38,909 nucleotides of DNA, from positions 1 through 38,909 of IMG/VR virus record IMGVR_UViG_3300045973_000452; one strand, written 5' to 3'. The notes below the pieces were generated by a model. The model made no database searches and was not told where the DNA came from. It saw only the letters and a program-made list of their open reading frames with translations. Both the position numbers and the translations under genes were made by a program. Origin of the DNA: a virus. Below are positions 38,792-38,909 of the stretch, piece after piece; position 1 is the first letter of the stretch, and the number at the start of each line of letters is the position of its first letter.

Positions 38792-38909
38792 CTACTTCGG
38801 ACTGCTGGTCATGGTGGTTCGGCCGTTGCCTATGCTGTAGTTCGTCGCGCTCGTGCTGAAGGCATAGTTCATCACCACGCCATCGCGCACCAGGACGTCA
38901 AGCATCTTG
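38792..38909 (-). CDS. BamE/SmpA-like lipoprotein, 3' part (joins 1-354)
   Basis: Bases 38792-38842 encode the last 16 residues (NYSIGNGRTTMTSSPK) and stop of the lipoprotein whose first 118 codons are at 1-354. Bases 38843-38909 repeat 1-67. The complete gene is 405 bases, encoding 134 residues, once the circle is closed. The Ser/Thr-rich tail after the BamE-like domain is probably exposed. Confidence 0.85.
   Translation of the reverse strand, partial: KMLDVLVRDGVVMNYAFSTSATNYSIGNGRTTMTSSPK
38843..38909. repeat. 67-bp terminal direct repeat, right copy
   Basis: Identical to 1-67. It is the circular overlap; 38,842 bases are unique. Confidence 0.97.

Overview
This window looks like the complete genome of a temperate, siphovirus-type (lambda-like) phage. 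The first 67 bases are repeated exactly as the last 67 (1-67 = 38843-38909), so it is a circular assembly of about 38,842 unique bases, and one lipoprotein gene runs across the junction. The DNA is GC-rich and genes are tightly packed, many overlapping by ATGA, GTGA or TTGA. Gene types (P22-type Cro, CII-like activator, RecT, GH19 endolysin, DUF4224-like partner of the integrase) and a carried 3' end of tRNA-His (GTG) suggest a proteobacterial host, probably a betaproteobacterium of the Burkholderiales. The host call is inference.

Layout: (a) 1-1.3 kb, leftward: a BamE-like lipoprotein and a three-gene operon (zinc ribbon, tail-anchored coiled coil, small membrane protein), each closed by an intrinsic terminator. 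(b) 1.5-3.7 kb: a lambda-like switch with a leftward repressor, a rightward Cro, a small leftward gene, small rightward genes and a CII-like regulator. (c) 3.7-7.7 kb, rightward: degenerate HNH-like protein, DnaB-N/RepA-like helicase, a gene containing an iteron cluster (probable origin), RuvC-like resolvase and small proteins. (d) 7.7-17.3 kb: terminase, portal, Mu F-like protein, protease/scaffold, decoration, capsid, connectors and tail tube. (e) 17.4-20 kb: three accessory virion genes including an alpha/beta hydrolase. (f) 20-26.7 kb: tail chaperone, tape measure, minor tail proteins, NlpC/P60 peptidase and TipJ-like tip protein. (g) 26.7-29.2 kb: lysis genes, including a GH19 endolysin continuous in frame with a holin-like membrane domain. 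(h) attP in a tRNA-His 3' end at 29.34 kb. (i) 38.6 to 29.5 kb, leftward: one long early operon with small genes, a PD-(D/E)XK nuclease, RecT, RecF/SbcC-like ATPase, a frameshifted gene, ParB-like protein, HD phosphohydrolase, a cytosine-methyltransferase remnant with zinc motifs, DUF4224-like protein and integrase.

The repressor/Cro operators (core AACYATRGTT) occur three times between cI and cro and twice before the leftward operon, so one repressor should silence both early arms as in lambda. The CII-like protein would favour lysogeny. The left operon supplies recombination and integration, the right operon replication and then morphogenesis and lysis. The least explained features are an 18-base element placed 7-8 bases before three start codons without Shine-Dalgarno sequences, a rex-positioned operon behind cI, the methyltransferase remnant, and the endolysin-holin fusion.
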